Of a stretch of 64,000 nt of DNA, positions 52,546 through 64,000 are shown piece after piece. This DNA is from Pseudomonas migulae (lineage in GTDB: Bacteria > Pseudomonadota > Gammaproteobacteria > Pseudomonadales > Pseudomonadaceae). The first letter of the stretch is position 1, and each line of letters starts with the position of its first letter. Location of the stretch: NCBI RefSeq assembly GCF_024169315.1, contig NZ_JALJWR010000001.1:3398501-3462500 (forward strand). The letters are read 5' to 3'. The notes under the pieces are model-generated. The model searched no databases. It was not told the DNA's origin and saw nothing but the letters and a program-made list of their open reading frames with translations. Made by a program: the position numbers and the translations under genes.

Positions 52546-52638
52546 CCTGTAGGAGCGAAGCTTGCTCGCGAAAGCGGTTTAACTGGCAGCACATGTGTTG
52601 AATGTGATGACTTCGCGAGCAAGCTTCGCTCCTACAGG
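52546..52638. repeat. REP-type inverted repeat pair (GTAGGAGCGAAGCTTGCTCG variant)
   Basis: Near-perfect arms flank a 30-base spacer upstream of fba and downstream of the MliC-like gene, within the cluster. The AAGCTT inside each arm marks a distinct sub-variant. Confidence 0.87.
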
Positions 52639-52656
52639 TTTCGCACAAGCCTTCAA

Positions 52657-52989
52657 TTACTGCGCATTGCAGCCGCGGCCGATCAAATCGTTGGTGGCGA
52701 CCCAGTACACCAGGCCTTCCTCACCTTTTACGTGAAACGCCAACATGTCGTTGCTGTACAGCGAACCTTCGGCGCCCGGCTCAAGCTTCAGGCGATAGAC
52801 CTGATCGGCCCCGCCGAGGCGAACGTCGACGGCCTTGCGGCTGTCGTCGGTGTAGCGCCAAACCACTTTGGCCTGGCTATCGCAGGTCCAGGTGGTCCAG
52901 CTGTCCGTCGATTCGGCAGGCTTGAACAGGTTGAAATTCGAGCAACCTGCCAGCAGTGCCAGCGCCGTAATGGCGATAAAACCTTTCAT
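52657..52989 (-). CDS. MliC-type lysozyme-inhibitor lipoprotein
   Basis: The 110-residue protein has a lipoprotein signal (MKGFIAITALALLAGCSN, lipobox LAGC) and an MliC-like domain: WTCDSQAKVVWRYTDDSRKAVDVRL, then LEPGAEGSLYSNDMLAFHVKGEEGLVYW and a C-terminal Cys. MliC proteins are outer-membrane or periplasmic inhibitors of C-type lysozyme. The key Ser-x-x-x-Tyr-like loop is only partly recognisable, so function is likely but not certain. Start at 52989 is set by the lipobox. It lies between pgk and fba with another small lipoprotein gene. Confidence 0.82.
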   Translation of the reverse strand: MKGFIAITALALLAGCSNFNLFKPAESTDSWTTWTCDSQAKVVWRYTDDSRKAVDVRLGGADQVYRLKLEPGAEGSLYSNDMLAFHVKGEEGLVYWVATNDLIGRGCNAQ

Positions 52990-53045
52990 CCGTGTTCCTC
53001 GACTGACGGCGCACGCCGTCAGCCCTGAGTAAAGAGTCAGACCCG

Positions 53046-53267
53046 TCAAGGGCAGCCATGTTCCTTGGCGGGTGTCTGTGCCTCGTATTTGTCCAGGCCA
53101 TCAGGCCCGGAACGCTTGTTGATCACCGGGTTGGTTTCGGCTTGCCAGTCCGCCTGGTAGCAGCCTTTTTCCACCGATTGCGGCGCGGGGTCCGGCTTGG
53201 CTTTCGGGTTACTCCCGCAAGCCACCAGCATACCCGCAGCGATCAACAGCGCTAATGCCTTGACCAT
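53046..53267 (-). CDS. Small putative lipoprotein
   Basis: The 73-residue protein starts MVKALALLIAAGMLVACGSN with a lipobox (LVAC), followed by a hydrophilic sequence rich in Pro, Lys and Glu with two more Cys (GCYQADWQAETNP and EHGCP) that could form a disulfide. AAGGAG lies 8 bases before the ATG. I do not recognise the family. It stands 34 bases after pgk and upstream of the MliC-like gene, inside the glycolytic cluster. Confidence 0.72.
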   Translation of the reverse strand: MVKALALLIAAGMLVACGSNPKAKPDPAPQSVEKGCYQADWQAETNPVINKRSGPDGLDKYEAQTPAKEHGCP

Positions 53268-53301
53268 CTGAACACTCCTTTGCCTGGTCAAATGGGTGAC
53301 C

Positions 53302-54465
53302 TCAGGCCTTGGCACGGCTTTCCAGGACTTCAACGGCCGGCAGAACCTTGCCTTCGACGAATTCAAGGAACGCGCCGCCACCGGTAGAAATGTAGGAGAT
53401 CTGATCGGCAACGCCATATTTGTCGATGGCCGCCAGAGTGTCGCCGCCGCCCGCGATCGAAAACGCCGAGCTCTCCGCGATGGCCTGGGCCAGCACCTTG
53501 GTGCCGTTACCGAACTGGTCGAATTCAAACACGCCCACCGGGCCGTTCCACAGAATGGTCTTGGACGACTTCAACAGCTCGGCGAAATTCGCCGCGGTCT
53601 GTGGGCCGATGTCCAGGATCATGTCGTCTGCCGCCACATCGGCGATCAGCTTGACGGTGGCGGTGGCGCTTTCGGCGAATTCCTTGGCCACGACCACATC
53701 GACCGGCAGAGGCACGCTGACCTTGGCGGCGATTTCACGAGCGGTGTCCAGCAGATCAGGTTCGTACAGGGACTTGCCGACCGGGTGACCGGCAGCGGCC
53801 AGGAAGGTGTTGGCAATGCCGCCGCCGACGATCAGCTGGTTGCAGATCTGGCTGAGGCTGTTGAGCACGTCGAGTTTCGTCGACACCTTGGAGCCAGCGA
53901 CGATGGCCGCCATTGGCTGTGCCGGAGCGCCGAGGGCTTTGCCCAGTGCGTCGAGTTCAGCGGCCAGCAGCGGGCCAGCGGCAGCGACTTTGGCGAACTT
54001 GGCCACGCCGTGGGTCGAACCCTCGGCGCGGTGAGCGGTGCCGAAGGCGTCCATCACGAACACGTCGCACAGGGCGGCGTATTGCTGGGCCAGTTCGTCA
54101 GCGTTCTTTTTCTCGCCCTTGTTGAAGCGCACGTTTTCGAACAGCACGATATCGCCGGCCTTCACGTCAACGCCGTTCAGGTAGTCAGCCACTAGCGGCA
54201 CTTCGCGACCCAAGGCCTTGCTCAGGTAGTCGGCGACAGGCTTGAGGCTGTTCTCGGCCGAGAACTCGCCTTCGGTCGGACGGCCAAGGTGCGAGCAGAC
54301 CATCACGGCCGCGCCTTTTTCCAGGGCCAGCTTGATGGTCGGCAGCGAAGCCAGGATTCGCGCATCGCTGGTGACTACACCGTCCTTGACTGGGACGTTG
54401 AGGTCTTCGCGGATCAATACGCGCTTACCTTGCAGATCGAGGTCGGACATCTTCAACACGGTCAT
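53302..54465 (-). CDS. pgk: Phosphoglycerate kinase
   Basis: Pgk interconverts 1,3-bisphosphoglycerate and 3-phosphoglycerate with ATP. The 387-residue protein has [14 protein letters not shown] (substrate-binding R-x-D-x-N), [35 protein letters not shown] [19 protein letters not shown] and GGGDTLAAI near the C-terminus. The ATG at 54465 is preferred to a GTG at 54474; AGGAAG lies upstream of both. It follows epd by 12 bases. Confidence 0.96.
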   Translation of the reverse strand: MTVLKMSDLDLQGKRVLIREDLNVPVKDGVVTSDARILASLPTIKLALEKGAAVMVCSHLGRPTEGEFSAENSLKPVADYLSKALGREVPLVADYLNGVDVKAGDIVLFENVRFNKGEKKNADELAQQYAALCDVFVMDAFGTAHRAEGSTHGVAKFAKVAAAGPLLAAELDALGKALGAPAQPMAAIVAGSKVSTKLDVLNSLSQICNQLIVGGGIANTFLAAAGHPVGKSLYEPDLLDTAREIAAKVSVPLPVDVVVAKEFAESATATVKLIADVAADDMILDIGPQTAANFAELLKSSKTILWNGPVGVFEFDQFGNGTKVLAQAIAESSAFSIAGGGDTLAAIDKYGVADQISYISTGGGAFLEFVEGKVLPAVEVLESRAKA

Positions 54466-54477
54466 GGGTCGCACTTC

Positions 54478-55530
54478 CTACGGTTTTTTTGAAGTCGCTG
54501 TTTGCAGATAGTGTTCTGCAACATCCAGCATTCGGTTGGCAAAACCCCATTCGTTGTCGAACCAGGCCAGGATGTTCACCAGCCGTGGGCCGGAAACTCG
54601 GGTCTGACTGGCATCGACGATGGCCGAATGTGGGTCATGGTTGAAATCACAACTGGCGTGAGGCAACTCGGTGTAGGCCAGCAGGCCTTTGAGCGGGCCG
54701 CTGGTGGCAGCCTCGCGCAGAATCCGGTTGACCTCGGTGGCGTCGGTGTCGCTGACGGTCTGCATCGTAATGTCGAGGCAAGACACGTTCACCGTCGGCA
54801 CCCGCACGGCTTTGGCCTGAATTCGCCCGGCAAGTTCCGGCAACAGGCGTTCGATGCCGCGCGCCAGACCAGTGGACACCGGGATCACCGACTGAAACGC
54901 CGAACGGGTGCGGCGCAGGTCTTCGTGATGATAGGCGTCTATGACGGGCTGATCGTTCATCGCCGAGTGGATGGTGGTGATCGACACGTATTCCAGACCA
55001 ATGGCCTGATCCAGCAGGCGCAACAGCGGCACACCGCAATTGGTGGTGCAGGAGGCGTTGGACACCAGCAGTTCTTCGCCGGTCAGGCAATCCTGGTTCA
55101 CGCCGTAAACGATGGTGGCGTCGACATCCGCCTCGCTGGCCATCGGCTGGGAAAACAGCACGCGCGGGGCGCCGGCGTCGAGGAAACGCTGGCCATCTTC
55201 GCGGGTGTGGTAAGCGCCGGAGCACTCCAGCACCAGATCGACGCCGAGCGACGCCCAATCGATGCCTTCGGGGGTGGCACTGCGCAGGACCTTCACGCAG
55301 TCGCCATTAATATGCAGACAATCGCCCTCGACTCTCACTTCGCCGGGAAAACGCCCGTGCGTGGAGTCGAAGCGTGTCAGGTATTCGATGCTGGCCATGT
55401 CGGCCAGATCGTTGATCGCGACAATCTCAAACCCGGCCTTCTCGCCTCGCTCGAACAACGCACGCAAGACGCAACGACCAATCCGGCCGTAGCCGTTGAG
55501 TGCAACTTTGTAGGGACGCGGTTGAGGCAT
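54478..55530 (-). CDS. epd: Erythrose-4-phosphate dehydrogenase
   Basis: Epd oxidises erythrose-4-phosphate to 4-phosphoerythronate, leading to pyridoxal phosphate. The 350-residue protein is GAPDH-like: VALNGYGRIGRCVLRALFERG (NAD), VSNASCTTNCGVPLL with the catalytic Cys, the catalytic His in TTIHSAMNDQPVIDAYH, VRVPTVNVSCLDI and WFDNEWGFANRML. The NADxD-like and SAMNDQ variation points to Epd over GAPDH. It lies between tkt and pgk as in P. aeruginosa and enteric bacteria. The start at 55530 has only a weak ribosome binding site. Confidence 0.93.
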   Translation of the reverse strand: MPQPRPYKVALNGYGRIGRCVLRALFERGEKAGFEIVAINDLADMASIEYLTRFDSTHGRFPGEVRVEGDCLHINGDCVKVLRSATPEGIDWASLGVDLVLECSGAYHTREDGQRFLDAGAPRVLFSQPMASEADVDATIVYGVNQDCLTGEELLVSNASCTTNCGVPLLRLLDQAIGLEYVSITTIHSAMNDQPVIDAYHHEDLRRTRSAFQSVIPVSTGLARGIERLLPELAGRIQAKAVRVPTVNVSCLDITMQTVSDTDATEVNRILREAATSGPLKGLLAYTELPHASCDFNHDPHSAIVDASQTRVSGPRLVNILAWFDNEWGFANRMLDVAEHYLQTATSKKP

Positions 55531-55579
55531 GGGGTTCTCGATTACCGTGGTGAATCCGTTATTGCAACGTTGACCGAAC

Positions 55580-55665
55580 CACCGTCTTCGCGAGCAAGCC
55601 CGCTCCCACAGGGGAATGCATTCCAATGTGGGAGCGGGCTTGCTCGCGAAGGCGGCAGTCCGGAC
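55580..55665. repeat. REP-type inverted repeat pair between tkt and epd
   Basis: Arms CTTCGCGAGCAAGCCCGCTC and inverse flank a short spacer of about 15 bases, one of the most compact copies in the window. Confidence 0.87.
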
Positions 55666-55680
55666 GACGCAACTTCTGGA

Positions 55681-57678
55681 TCAGTCTTCCAGCAGCTCTT
55701 CAGCCTGACCCAGGATGTTTTCCAGGGTGAAGCCGAACTCTTCGAACAAGGCTGGCGCAGGCGCCGACTCACCGTAGGTGGTCATGCCGATGACGCGGCC
55801 TTCCAGGCCCACGTACTTGTACCAGTAGTCCGCGTGAGCGGCTTCGATGGCGATACGGGCGCTGACCTGCAACGGCAGAACCGCTTGCTTGTAGCCAGCG
55901 TCCTGGGCATCGAACACGCTGGTGCAAGGCATCGAGACAACGCGCACCTTGCGACCCTGCTCGGTCAGCTTGTCGTAAGCCTGAACCGCCAGACCCACTT
56001 CCGAACCGGTGGCGATCAGGATCAGCTCAGGCTCACCTGCGCAATCCTTCAGCACGTAACCGCCACGGGAGATCTCTTCGATCTGGATCGCATTGCGGGT
56101 TTGGTGCTGCAGGTTCTGACGCGAGAAAATCAGGGCCGAAGGACCGTCGTTGCGCTCCAGGGCGAACTTCCAGGCCACTGCTGATTCAACGGCATCGGCT
56201 GGACGCCAGGTGTCGAGGTTCGGCGTGCTGCGCAGGCTGGTCAGTTGCTCGATCGGCTGGTGAGTCGGGCCGTCTTCGCCCAGACCGATGGAGTCGTGGG
56301 TGTAGACGAACAGCACGCGCTTCTTCATCAGCGAGGCCATGCGCACGGCGTTGCGGGCGTATTCCATAAACATCAGGAACGTCGCGCCGTAAGGCACCAG
56401 ACCGCCGTGCAAAGCCACGCCGTTCATGATCGCGCTCATGCCGAACTCGCGAACGCCGTAGTACACGTAGTTGCCGCTGGCGTCTTCGGCGGTAACACCT
56501 TTGCAACCTTTCCACAGGGTCAGGTTGGAACCGGCCAGGTCAGCGGAGCCGCCGAGGAATTCCGGCAGCATCGGGCCGTAGGCATTCAGGGCGTTCTGGC
56601 TGGCTTTACGGCTGGCGATGGTTTCGCCCTTGGCCGCGACTTCAGCAATATAAGCAGACGCTTTTTCAGCGAAGTCGGCCGGCAGCTCGCCGCTCAGACG
56701 ACGGATCAGCTCGTTGGCCAGCTCAGGGAATGCTGCGGAGTAAGCAGCGAAACGCTGATCCCACTCGGCTTCAACGGCGCGACCGGCTTCCTTGGCGTCC
56801 CACTCGGCGTAGATGTCGGCCGGGATTTCGAACGGACCGTGGTTCCACTTCAACGCAGTGCGGGTCAGCGCGATTTCCGCGTCACCCAACGGGGCGCCGT
56901 GGCAGTCTTCTTTACCTTGCTTGTTCGGCGAACCGAAACCGATGGTGGTCTTGCAGCAGATCAGGGTTGGCTGCGCGCTTTTGCGTGCAGTGTCGATGGC
57001 GATCTTGATCTCTTCCGGATCATGACCGTCGACGTTGCGGATCACCTGCCAGTTGTAGGCTTCGAAACGCTTAGGGGTGTCATCGGTGAACCAGCCTTCG
57101 ACTTCGCCGTCGATGGAGATGCCGTTGTCATCGTAGAAGGCGATCAGTTTACCCAGGCCCAAAGTACCGGCCAGGGAGCCGACTTCATGGGAAATGCCTT
57201 CCATCATGCAGCCATCACCCAGGAACACGTAGGTGTGGTGATCGACAACGTTGTGGCCCGGACGGTTGAACTGCGCCGCCAGGACTTTTTCTGCCAGGGC
57301 GAAACCCACGGCGTTGGCCAGGCCCTGACCCAGTGGACCGGTGGTGGTTTCGACGCCAGGGGTGTAGCCGAATTCCGGGTGGCCCGGGGTGCGGCTGTGC
57401 AGCTGGCGGAAGTTTTTCAGGTCATCGATCGACAGGTCATAACCGGTCAGGTGCAGCAGCGAGTAGATCAGCATCGAACCGTGACCGTTGGACAGCACGA
57501 AGCGGTCACGGTCGGCGAACGATGGATTGCTCGGGTTGTGCTTCAGGTAGTCACGCCAAAGTACTTCGGCGATATCCGCCATACCCATAGGGGCACCGGG
57601 ATGGCCGCTGTTGGCTTTTTGCACGGCATCCATGCTGAGGGCACGAATGGCGTTGGCACGCTCACGACGGCTGGGCAT
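55681..57678 (-). CDS. tkt: Transketolase
   Basis: Transketolase moves two-carbon units between pentose-phosphate sugars with thiamine diphosphate. The 665-residue protein has [35 protein letters not shown], the thiamine-diphosphate motif [18 protein letters not shown]...N-like region, [10 protein letters not shown], and [22 protein letters not shown] in the pyrimidine domain. AGGAG lies 7 bases before the ATG at 57678. First gene of the leftward carbon cluster, with the ArsR-methyltransferase gene divergent across 273 bp. Confidence 0.96.
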   Translation of the reverse strand: MPSRRERANAIRALSMDAVQKANSGHPGAPMGMADIAEVLWRDYLKHNPSNPSFADRDRFVLSNGHGSMLIYSLLHLTGYDLSIDDLKNFRQLHSRTPGHPEFGYTPGVETTTGPLGQGLANAVGFALAEKVLAAQFNRPGHNVVDHHTYVFLGDGCMMEGISHEVGSLAGTLGLGKLIAFYDDNGISIDGEVEGWFTDDTPKRFEAYNWQVIRNVDGHDPEEIKIAIDTARKSAQPTLICCKTTIGFGSPNKQGKEDCHGAPLGDAEIALTRTALKWNHGPFEIPADIYAEWDAKEAGRAVEAEWDQRFAAYSAAFPELANELIRRLSGELPADFAEKASAYIAEVAAKGETIASRKASQNALNAYGPMLPEFLGGSADLAGSNLTLWKGCKGVTAEDASGNYVYYGVREFGMSAIMNGVALHGGLVPYGATFLMFMEYARNAVRMASLMKKRVLFVYTHDSIGLGEDGPTHQPIEQLTSLRSTPNLDTWRPADAVESAVAWKFALERNDGPSALIFSRQNLQHQTRNAIQIEEISRGGYVLKDCAGEPELILIATGSEVGLAVQAYDKLTEQGRKVRVVSMPCTSVFDAQDAGYKQAVLPLQVSARIAIEAAHADYWYKYVGLEGRVIGMTTYGESAPAPALFEEFGFTLENILGQAEELLED

Positions 57679-57883
57679 CGCTGTTCTCCTGCGGATATTG
57701 AATCGAGAGTGAATAAAACGAAACGGAAAAAAGGCGAGCATTTTCCCTCACCGACCCGCCTCGGGGCAATGACAGATAGTCATCTGAAGGCGTTTTTCCG
57801 GTGGATAAAGTCGCATTCGCCTGGTGAAACCTTTCCGCTGACGATTTGTAGAGTGACCCTTTCCCCGAGAAGTGCCATCTATC

Positions 57884-57913
57884 GAGCAATATCAAAACTT
57901 TTTGATATTGCTC
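57884..57913. promoter_or_regulatory. 30-bp near-perfect palindrome upstream of the ArsR-methyltransferase/metK operon
   Basis: GAGCAATATCAAAA at 57884-57897 is followed after two bases by its exact inverse complement at 57900-57913. It ends 38 bases before the regulator gene and lies 206 bases upstream of tkt. Such a long AT-rich palindrome next to an ArsR-type gene is most simply its autoregulatory operator. I see no other features in 57679-57951. Confidence 0.75.
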
Positions 57914-57951
57914 TTGCGGGGATTTCTGACCATCACTAGACTGCTGGCCCT

Positions 57952-58947
57952 ATGAATTTACGCGTGCCTTCCATTCAACATGACGAGTGCGATGAGCTGG
58001 CGGCCCTGTGCAAGGCCGGCGGCGATCCTCTGCGGCTGAATGTATTGCGCGCGCTGGCCAACGATTCGTTCGGCGTACTGGAACTGGCGCAGATCTTCGG
58101 CATCGGCCAGTCGGGCATGAGCCATCACCTCAAGGTGCTGGCCCAGGCCGACCTGGTGGCGACCCGTCGTGAAGGCAATGCGATTTTCTACCGTCGCGCC
58201 CTGCCCCACACCGACCTGCTGGGCGGCAAGCTGCATGCCGCATTGCTCGAAGAAGTGGACAACCTGACCCTGCCTGCCGATGTGCAGTCGCGGATCGGTC
58301 AGGTCCACGGGCAACGGGCGGCGGCCAGCCAGGATTTTTTCTCACGGGTCGCGGAGAAGTTTCGCGCTCAGCAGGACTTGATTGCCGGCCTGCCGCAGTA
58401 CCGCGAAAGCGTGGTGGCGTTGCTCGACAAACTGAGCTTCAGTGAAGGGGCCACGGCCATTGAAGTCGGCCCTGGGGACGGCGCTTTTCTGCCGGAACTG
58501 GCGCGCCGTTTCACGCATGTCACGGCGCTGGACAACAGCGCGGCGATGCTCGAACTGGCGCGCCAGGTCTGCGAACGTGAAGCGCTGGCTAACGTCAGCC
58601 TGCAACTGGCCGATGCATTGAACGGTGTCAGCCTCAAGGCCGACTGCGTTGTACTGAACATGGTGCTGCACCACTTTGCCGCACCGGCCGATGCGCTCAA
58701 GCACATGGCCGACTTGCTGCAACCGGGCGGTAGCCTGCTCGTGACAGAGTTATGTAGCCACAACCAGAGTTGGGCCAGGGAGGCCTGCGGTGATCTCTGG
58801 TTGGGGTTTGAACAGGACGATCTGGCCCGTTGGGCCACCGCTGCGGGACTCGTTCCCGGGGAAAGCCTCTATGTAGGCTTACGTAATGGTTTCCAGATTC
58901 AGGTCCGCCACTTTCAGCGGCCAGCTGGCGACACTCACCATCGGTAA
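57952..58947 (+). CDS. sahR: ArsR-type regulator fused to a SAM-dependent methyltransferase-like domain (SahR-like)
   Basis: The 331-residue protein has an ArsR winged helix (about residues 12-95: CKAGGDPLRLNVLRALANDSFGVLELAQIFGIGQSGMSHHLKVLAQADLVATRREG) and a class I methyltransferase domain (about 145-320) with the SAM motif AIEVGPGDGAFLPELARRF and ALDNSAAML. Proteins of this fused type are known as SahR, sensing S-adenosylhomocysteine and controlling SAM-cycle genes. Here the gene is 18 bp upstream of metK, which supports that role. The DNA palindrome at 57884-57913 is the likely operator. The name is by architecture and context. Confidence 0.85.
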   Translation: MNLRVPSIQHDECDELAALCKAGGDPLRLNVLRALANDSFGVLELAQIFGIGQSGMSHHLKVLAQADLVATRREGNAIFYRRALPHTDLLGGKLHAALLEEVDNLTLPADVQSRIGQVHGQRAAASQDFFSRVAEKFRAQQDLIAGLPQYRESVVALLDKLSFSEGATAIEVGPGDGAFLPELARRFTHVTALDNSAAMLELARQVCEREALANVSLQLADALNGVSLKADCVVLNMVLHHFAAPADALKHMADLLQPGGSLLVTELCSHNQSWAREACGDLWLGFEQDDLARWATAAGLVPGESLYVGLRNGFQIQVRHFQRPAGDTHHR

Positions 58948-58965
58948 ATTCAGGAAAAAATCGAG

Positions 58966-60156
<1,191 letters not shown>

Positions 60157-60174
60157 GACTTCCCCGGCGGTACC

Positions 60175-60209
60175 AAAAGCCCCGCACGGTTCGCCGTGCG
60201 GGGCTTTTT
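60175..60209 (+). terminator. Intrinsic terminator after metK
   Basis: AGCCCCGCACGG at 60178-60189 pairs perfectly with 60194-60205 around a TTCG tetraloop, with a T-run after it and A bases before it. It begins 18 bases after the metK stop. Confidence 0.93.
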
Positions 60210-60302
60210 ATTGGCTTTCGCTTGGGGCCATCAGAAACAACAGGCAAAACTCCCATACTTCTCCCCGGAAAATACTGACTAGCCTTCAAGCATTCCAATT
60301 GA

Positions 60303-61991
<1,689 letters not shown>

Positions 61992-62089
61992 CGACCGCCC
62001 ATGCTCGCCCACCTGGGAACCCAAAGGTGCCGACGAGCTCAAACGCCCATCGTCACAACGACCCGACTGCATTTGCACATGGAGCTTCT

Positions 62090-62485
62090 ATGAAATTTCT
62101 TTCACCACTCGCCCTGCTGACGCTTTGCGGTGTGATGGCCGCTCCGCTGATGGCCGCCGAAGAGGCCCCGGGGCTGACCGGTTGCGCCGCCAAGAAACAG
62201 GGCATCATCAACCAGATCGAACTGGCCAAGTCCCACGGCAACGCCGATCAGCAGGCGGGCCTGGAAACGGCCCTGAGTGAAGTCACCGCTCATTGCACCG
62301 ATGCTTCACTGAAGAAGGAACGGGAAAACAAGGTCCTCGACGCCAAGCATGAAGTCAGCCAGCGTCAGGCAGACCTGGACAAAGCCATGAAGAAAGGCGA
62401 TCCCGAGAGGATCAACAAACGCAAAGACAAACTCGCCGAGTCCCGCAAGGAGTTGCAGGACGCGCTGGATGAGCTGGATAAGTAA
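62090..62485 (+). CDS. DUF1090 periplasmic protein (YqjC-like)
   Basis: The 131-residue protein has a signal peptide (MKFLSPLALLTLCGVMAAPLMAAEE) and a helical domain with LTGCAAKKQGIINQIELAKSHGNADQQAGLETALSEVTAHCTDASL and a long charged coiled-coil-like C-terminal half (HEVSQRQADLDKAMKKGDPERINKRKDKLAESRKELQDALDEL). Two Cys could pair. This is the DUF1090 pattern; function unknown. The start is set by the signal peptide and a GGAG 6 bases upstream. Confidence 0.88.
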   Translation: MKFLSPLALLTLCGVMAAPLMAAEEAPGLTGCAAKKQGIINQIELAKSHGNADQQAGLETALSEVTAHCTDASLKKERENKVLDAKHEVSQRQADLDKAMKKGDPERINKRKDKLAESRKELQDALDELDK

Positions 62486-62504
62486 TCCGGGGATAAAGAA
62501 CTTT

Positions 62505-62643
62505 TGTGGCGAGGGGGTTTACCCCCGCTCGGCGGCGTAGCCGTCGTAGAACAGGCAATTGCGGTCTGTCTGACTAACCGTGTTTGGGGCCGCTTCGCAG
62601 CCCAACGGAGCGGTGCGACGTTTCGCTTAATCCCCTCACCACA
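62505..62643. repeat. Diverged, chimeric REP pair
   Basis: The left arm is GTGGCGAGGGGGTTTACCCC. The expected right arm is interrupted after CCCAACG by GAGCGGTGCGACGTTTCGCT, which resembles the other REP family at 3347 and 41492, and then resumes as TAATCCCCTCACCACAG. It lies between the DUF1090 gene and the cytochrome gene. Confidence 0.75.
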
Positions 62644-62659
62644 GATATCAGGTTTCCAG

Positions 62660-63109
62660 CTAGTGATCCCGAAACTCTTTATGACAGGCACTGCAGGCAT
62701 CTTCGACTTTCTGCACCGCCGGCCCGAGGTTACTGGCTTTGTAAGGCTGGACCTTGCTGGCAATCACCAATTCACCGGTACTGGCTTCAAGGGTACGAGC
62801 CATTTCCTGAAAGCGTGCCTGCTTCTGCCAGACATCGCTCTTGGCACTGGTGTGATCTTCTTCGCGCACTTGCGGGAAATGTTTCCACGGCTCATGGGAC
62901 AGCGCATCGAGCTTCACCGCGCCGTCAGCGAACTTCGGACCGTCGAACGGAATGCGGCCGCGCAACATGCCGCCCAGGTCTTCGCCGGTCTTGAGCATTT
63001 GCTTGAAGATCGCCTTGCGCTGACCCAGTGGCGAGTTCGGGTCGACACCGCCACACGCAGACAACGTCAGGCAGGCCAGCAGTACAACGGAAAGTCTTTT
63101 GAAAGTCAT
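62660..63109 (-). CDS. Cytochrome c'-like lipoprotein
   Basis: The 149-residue protein has a lipoprotein signal (MTFKRLSVVLLACLTLSACGG, lipobox LSAC) and a single haem motif near the C-terminus, CSACH, in the context VEDACSACHKEFRDH typical of class II cytochrome c'. The four-helix plan with a C-terminal haem site fits. An axial Met or none cannot be settled from sequence. It probably sits at a periplasmic membrane face. The start at 63109 is fixed by the signal sequence. It is divergent from mltA. Confidence 0.87.
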   Translation of the reverse strand: MTFKRLSVVLLACLTLSACGGVDPNSPLGQRKAIFKQMLKTGEDLGGMLRGRIPFDGPKFADGAVKLDALSHEPWKHFPQVREEDHTSAKSDVWQKQARFQEMARTLEASTGELVIASKVQPYKASNLGPAVQKVEDACSACHKEFRDH

Positions 63110-63237
63110 GGTGGCTTCAGGTCACTGGAAACGGCGGCCAGTATCCTCGCGTCACCGACAAAGACCAATAGCCCTATTATCAATACGGGTTGTTCGAGCG
63201 CATGGAGCCCTCGCGCAACCGGCAAAGGAATTACTCC

Positions 63238-64000
63238 ATGAACAGCCTTTTCAAGGCATGGCGTCATCGCCTCGCCTGGACCCTCCCGATAGTGGCCGTG
63301 CTCGCAGGCTGCACTGGCGGTGACAACAACAAACCGAAAACCCACGCGCTGGCGACGTATTCCAGCGCCACCTGGGAAGCACTGCCAGCAGTGTCCGATA
63401 CCGATCTGGTCGCCGGTTTCGGATCGTGGCGTAGCGCCTGCACCCGACTCAAGGCCGATCCGGTCTGGGGCCCGACCTGCGCCGCTGCCGCCAACGTGCC
63501 GCAAACCGCCAACGACATTCGTGGCTTCCTCAAACAGAACCTCGACGTCTATGGCCTGCGCGCCGCCAACGACAATCCCAACGGGTTGATCACCGGTTAC
63601 TACGAGCCGGTCTACCCCGGCAGCCTGACCCAGACTGCAGCCGCGAATATTCCGGTGTATGGCGTGCCCGAAGACATGATCATCGTCTCCCTGGACAGTA
63701 TTTACCCGGAGCTCAAAGGCAAACGCCTGCGCGGACGACTCGAAGGTCGTGTGCTCAAGCCTTACGACGATGCGGCAACAATTGAAACCAAGGGGGTAAA
63801 GGCGCCGGTGGTAGCGTGGTTGACCGACCCGATGAACCTGCAATTCCTGCAAATCCAGGGCTCGGGACGCATCCAGCTCAATGACGGCCGCCAGTTGCGC
63901 ATCGCGTATGCCGACCAGAATGGCCACCCCTATCGACCGATCGGTCGTTGGCTGGTGGAACAAGGCGAGCTGAAAAAAGAAGACGTGACCATGGGTGCGA
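63238..64000 (+). CDS. mltA: Membrane-bound lytic murein transglycosylase A (partial, runs off the right end)
   Basis: MltA cleaves peptidoglycan glycan strands from the outer membrane side. The first 254 codons are visible. A lipoprotein signal is present (IVAVLAGCTGG), followed by the MltA domain: LVAGFGSWRSACTRLKADPVWGPTCAAA, NPNGLITGYYEPVYPGSL, and FLQIQGSGRIQLNDGRQLRIAYADQNGHPYRPIG. The catalytic Asp and the C-terminal 3D domain lie beyond the window. AAGGA lies 8 bases before the ATG. It is divergent from the cytochrome gene with a 128-bp gap. Confidence 0.93.
   Translation, partial: MNSLFKAWRHRLAWTLPIVAVLAGCTGGDNNKPKTHALATYSSATWEALPAVSDTDLVAGFGSWRSACTRLKADPVWGPTCAAAANVPQTANDIRGFLKQNLDVYGLRAANDNPNGLITGYYEPVYPGSLTQTAAANIPVYGVPEDMIIVSLDSIYPELKGKRLRGRLEGRVLKPYDDAATIETKGVKAPVVAWLTDPMNLQFLQIQGSGRIQLNDGRQLRIAYADQNGHPYRPIGRWLVEQGELKKEDVTMGA

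Noticed and set aside
54502..57939. Two long plus-strand open frames opposite epd and tkt
   Set aside because: Both are antisense to well-conserved enzymes and show no domain.

Overview
The window looks like chromosome of a Pseudomonas of the fluorescens group. The gene order gbc-dgc-cdh-gbdR-sdaB-choXWV-betTIBA follows the glycine betaine and choline catabolism region known from pseudomonads, coding is GC-rich, and the gaps carry more than twenty paired inverted repeats of the REP type common in this group. These relationships are recalled family knowledge; no database search was run.

Regions. 1-534: 3' end of a gene that enters from the left, perhaps the C-terminal domain of a polymorphic toxin. 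660-3338: divergent gbcB and gbcA (glycine betaine to dimethylglycine). 3339-4152: a long gap with a degenerate tandem repeat rich in DnaA-box 9-mers. 4153-5965: a bilobed aspartyl-protease-like protein and a GNAT acetyltransferase. 6162-13951: leftward operon dipeptidase, unknown protein, dgcA, dgcB, etfA, etfB (dimethylglycine to sarcosine). 14171-15049: two small conserved genes. 15183-21200: cdhR and the divergent carnitine operon caiX, cdhC, cdhA, cdhB, ending in a gamma-butyrobetaine hydroxylase-like gene. 21594-24998: a small unknown gene, gbdR and sdaB. 25434-28468: choXWV. 28695-35117: betT, betI, betB, betA. 35399-47792: TldD/TldE pair, MFS pump, dbpA, HI0933-type flavoprotein, yccS, solute-binding protein, ElaA-type GNAT, winged-helix protein and YgjP-type peptidase. 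47838-50950: REC-PAS-GGDEF-EAL protein and a family 7 alginate lyase. 51343-57678: central carbon cluster tkt, epd, pgk, two small lipoproteins, fba (leftward). 57952-60156: ArsR-methyltransferase regulator and metK. 60318-64000: ligB, DUF1090, a cytochrome c'-like lipoprotein and the start of mltA.

How it works together. About half of the window encodes one quaternary-amine pathway. Gamma-butyrobetaine is hydroxylated to carnitine, CdhA oxidises this to dehydrocarnitine, and CdhC plus CdhB turn it into glycine betaine. Choline enters through BetT or ChoXWV and BetA/BetB make glycine betaine. GbcAB and DgcAB with a dedicated ETF remove two methyl groups to give sarcosine. Glycine and serine follow by enzymes outside the window, and SdaB makes pyruvate. 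Local control elements are visible: a perfect BetI-type palindrome, 21-bp-period direct repeats upstream of caiX and of choX (proposed CdhR and GbdR sites), and strong tetraloop hairpins just after both binding-protein genes.

I did not find a wholly new system. The best leads are the DnaA-box repeat array at 3587-4133, the 30-bp palindrome ahead of the ArsR-methyltransferase/metK operon, the paired direct repeats, an orphan leftward terminator at 21347-21383, and nested or chimeric REP elements. No tRNA, rRNA, CRISPR array, insertion sequence or prophage was seen.
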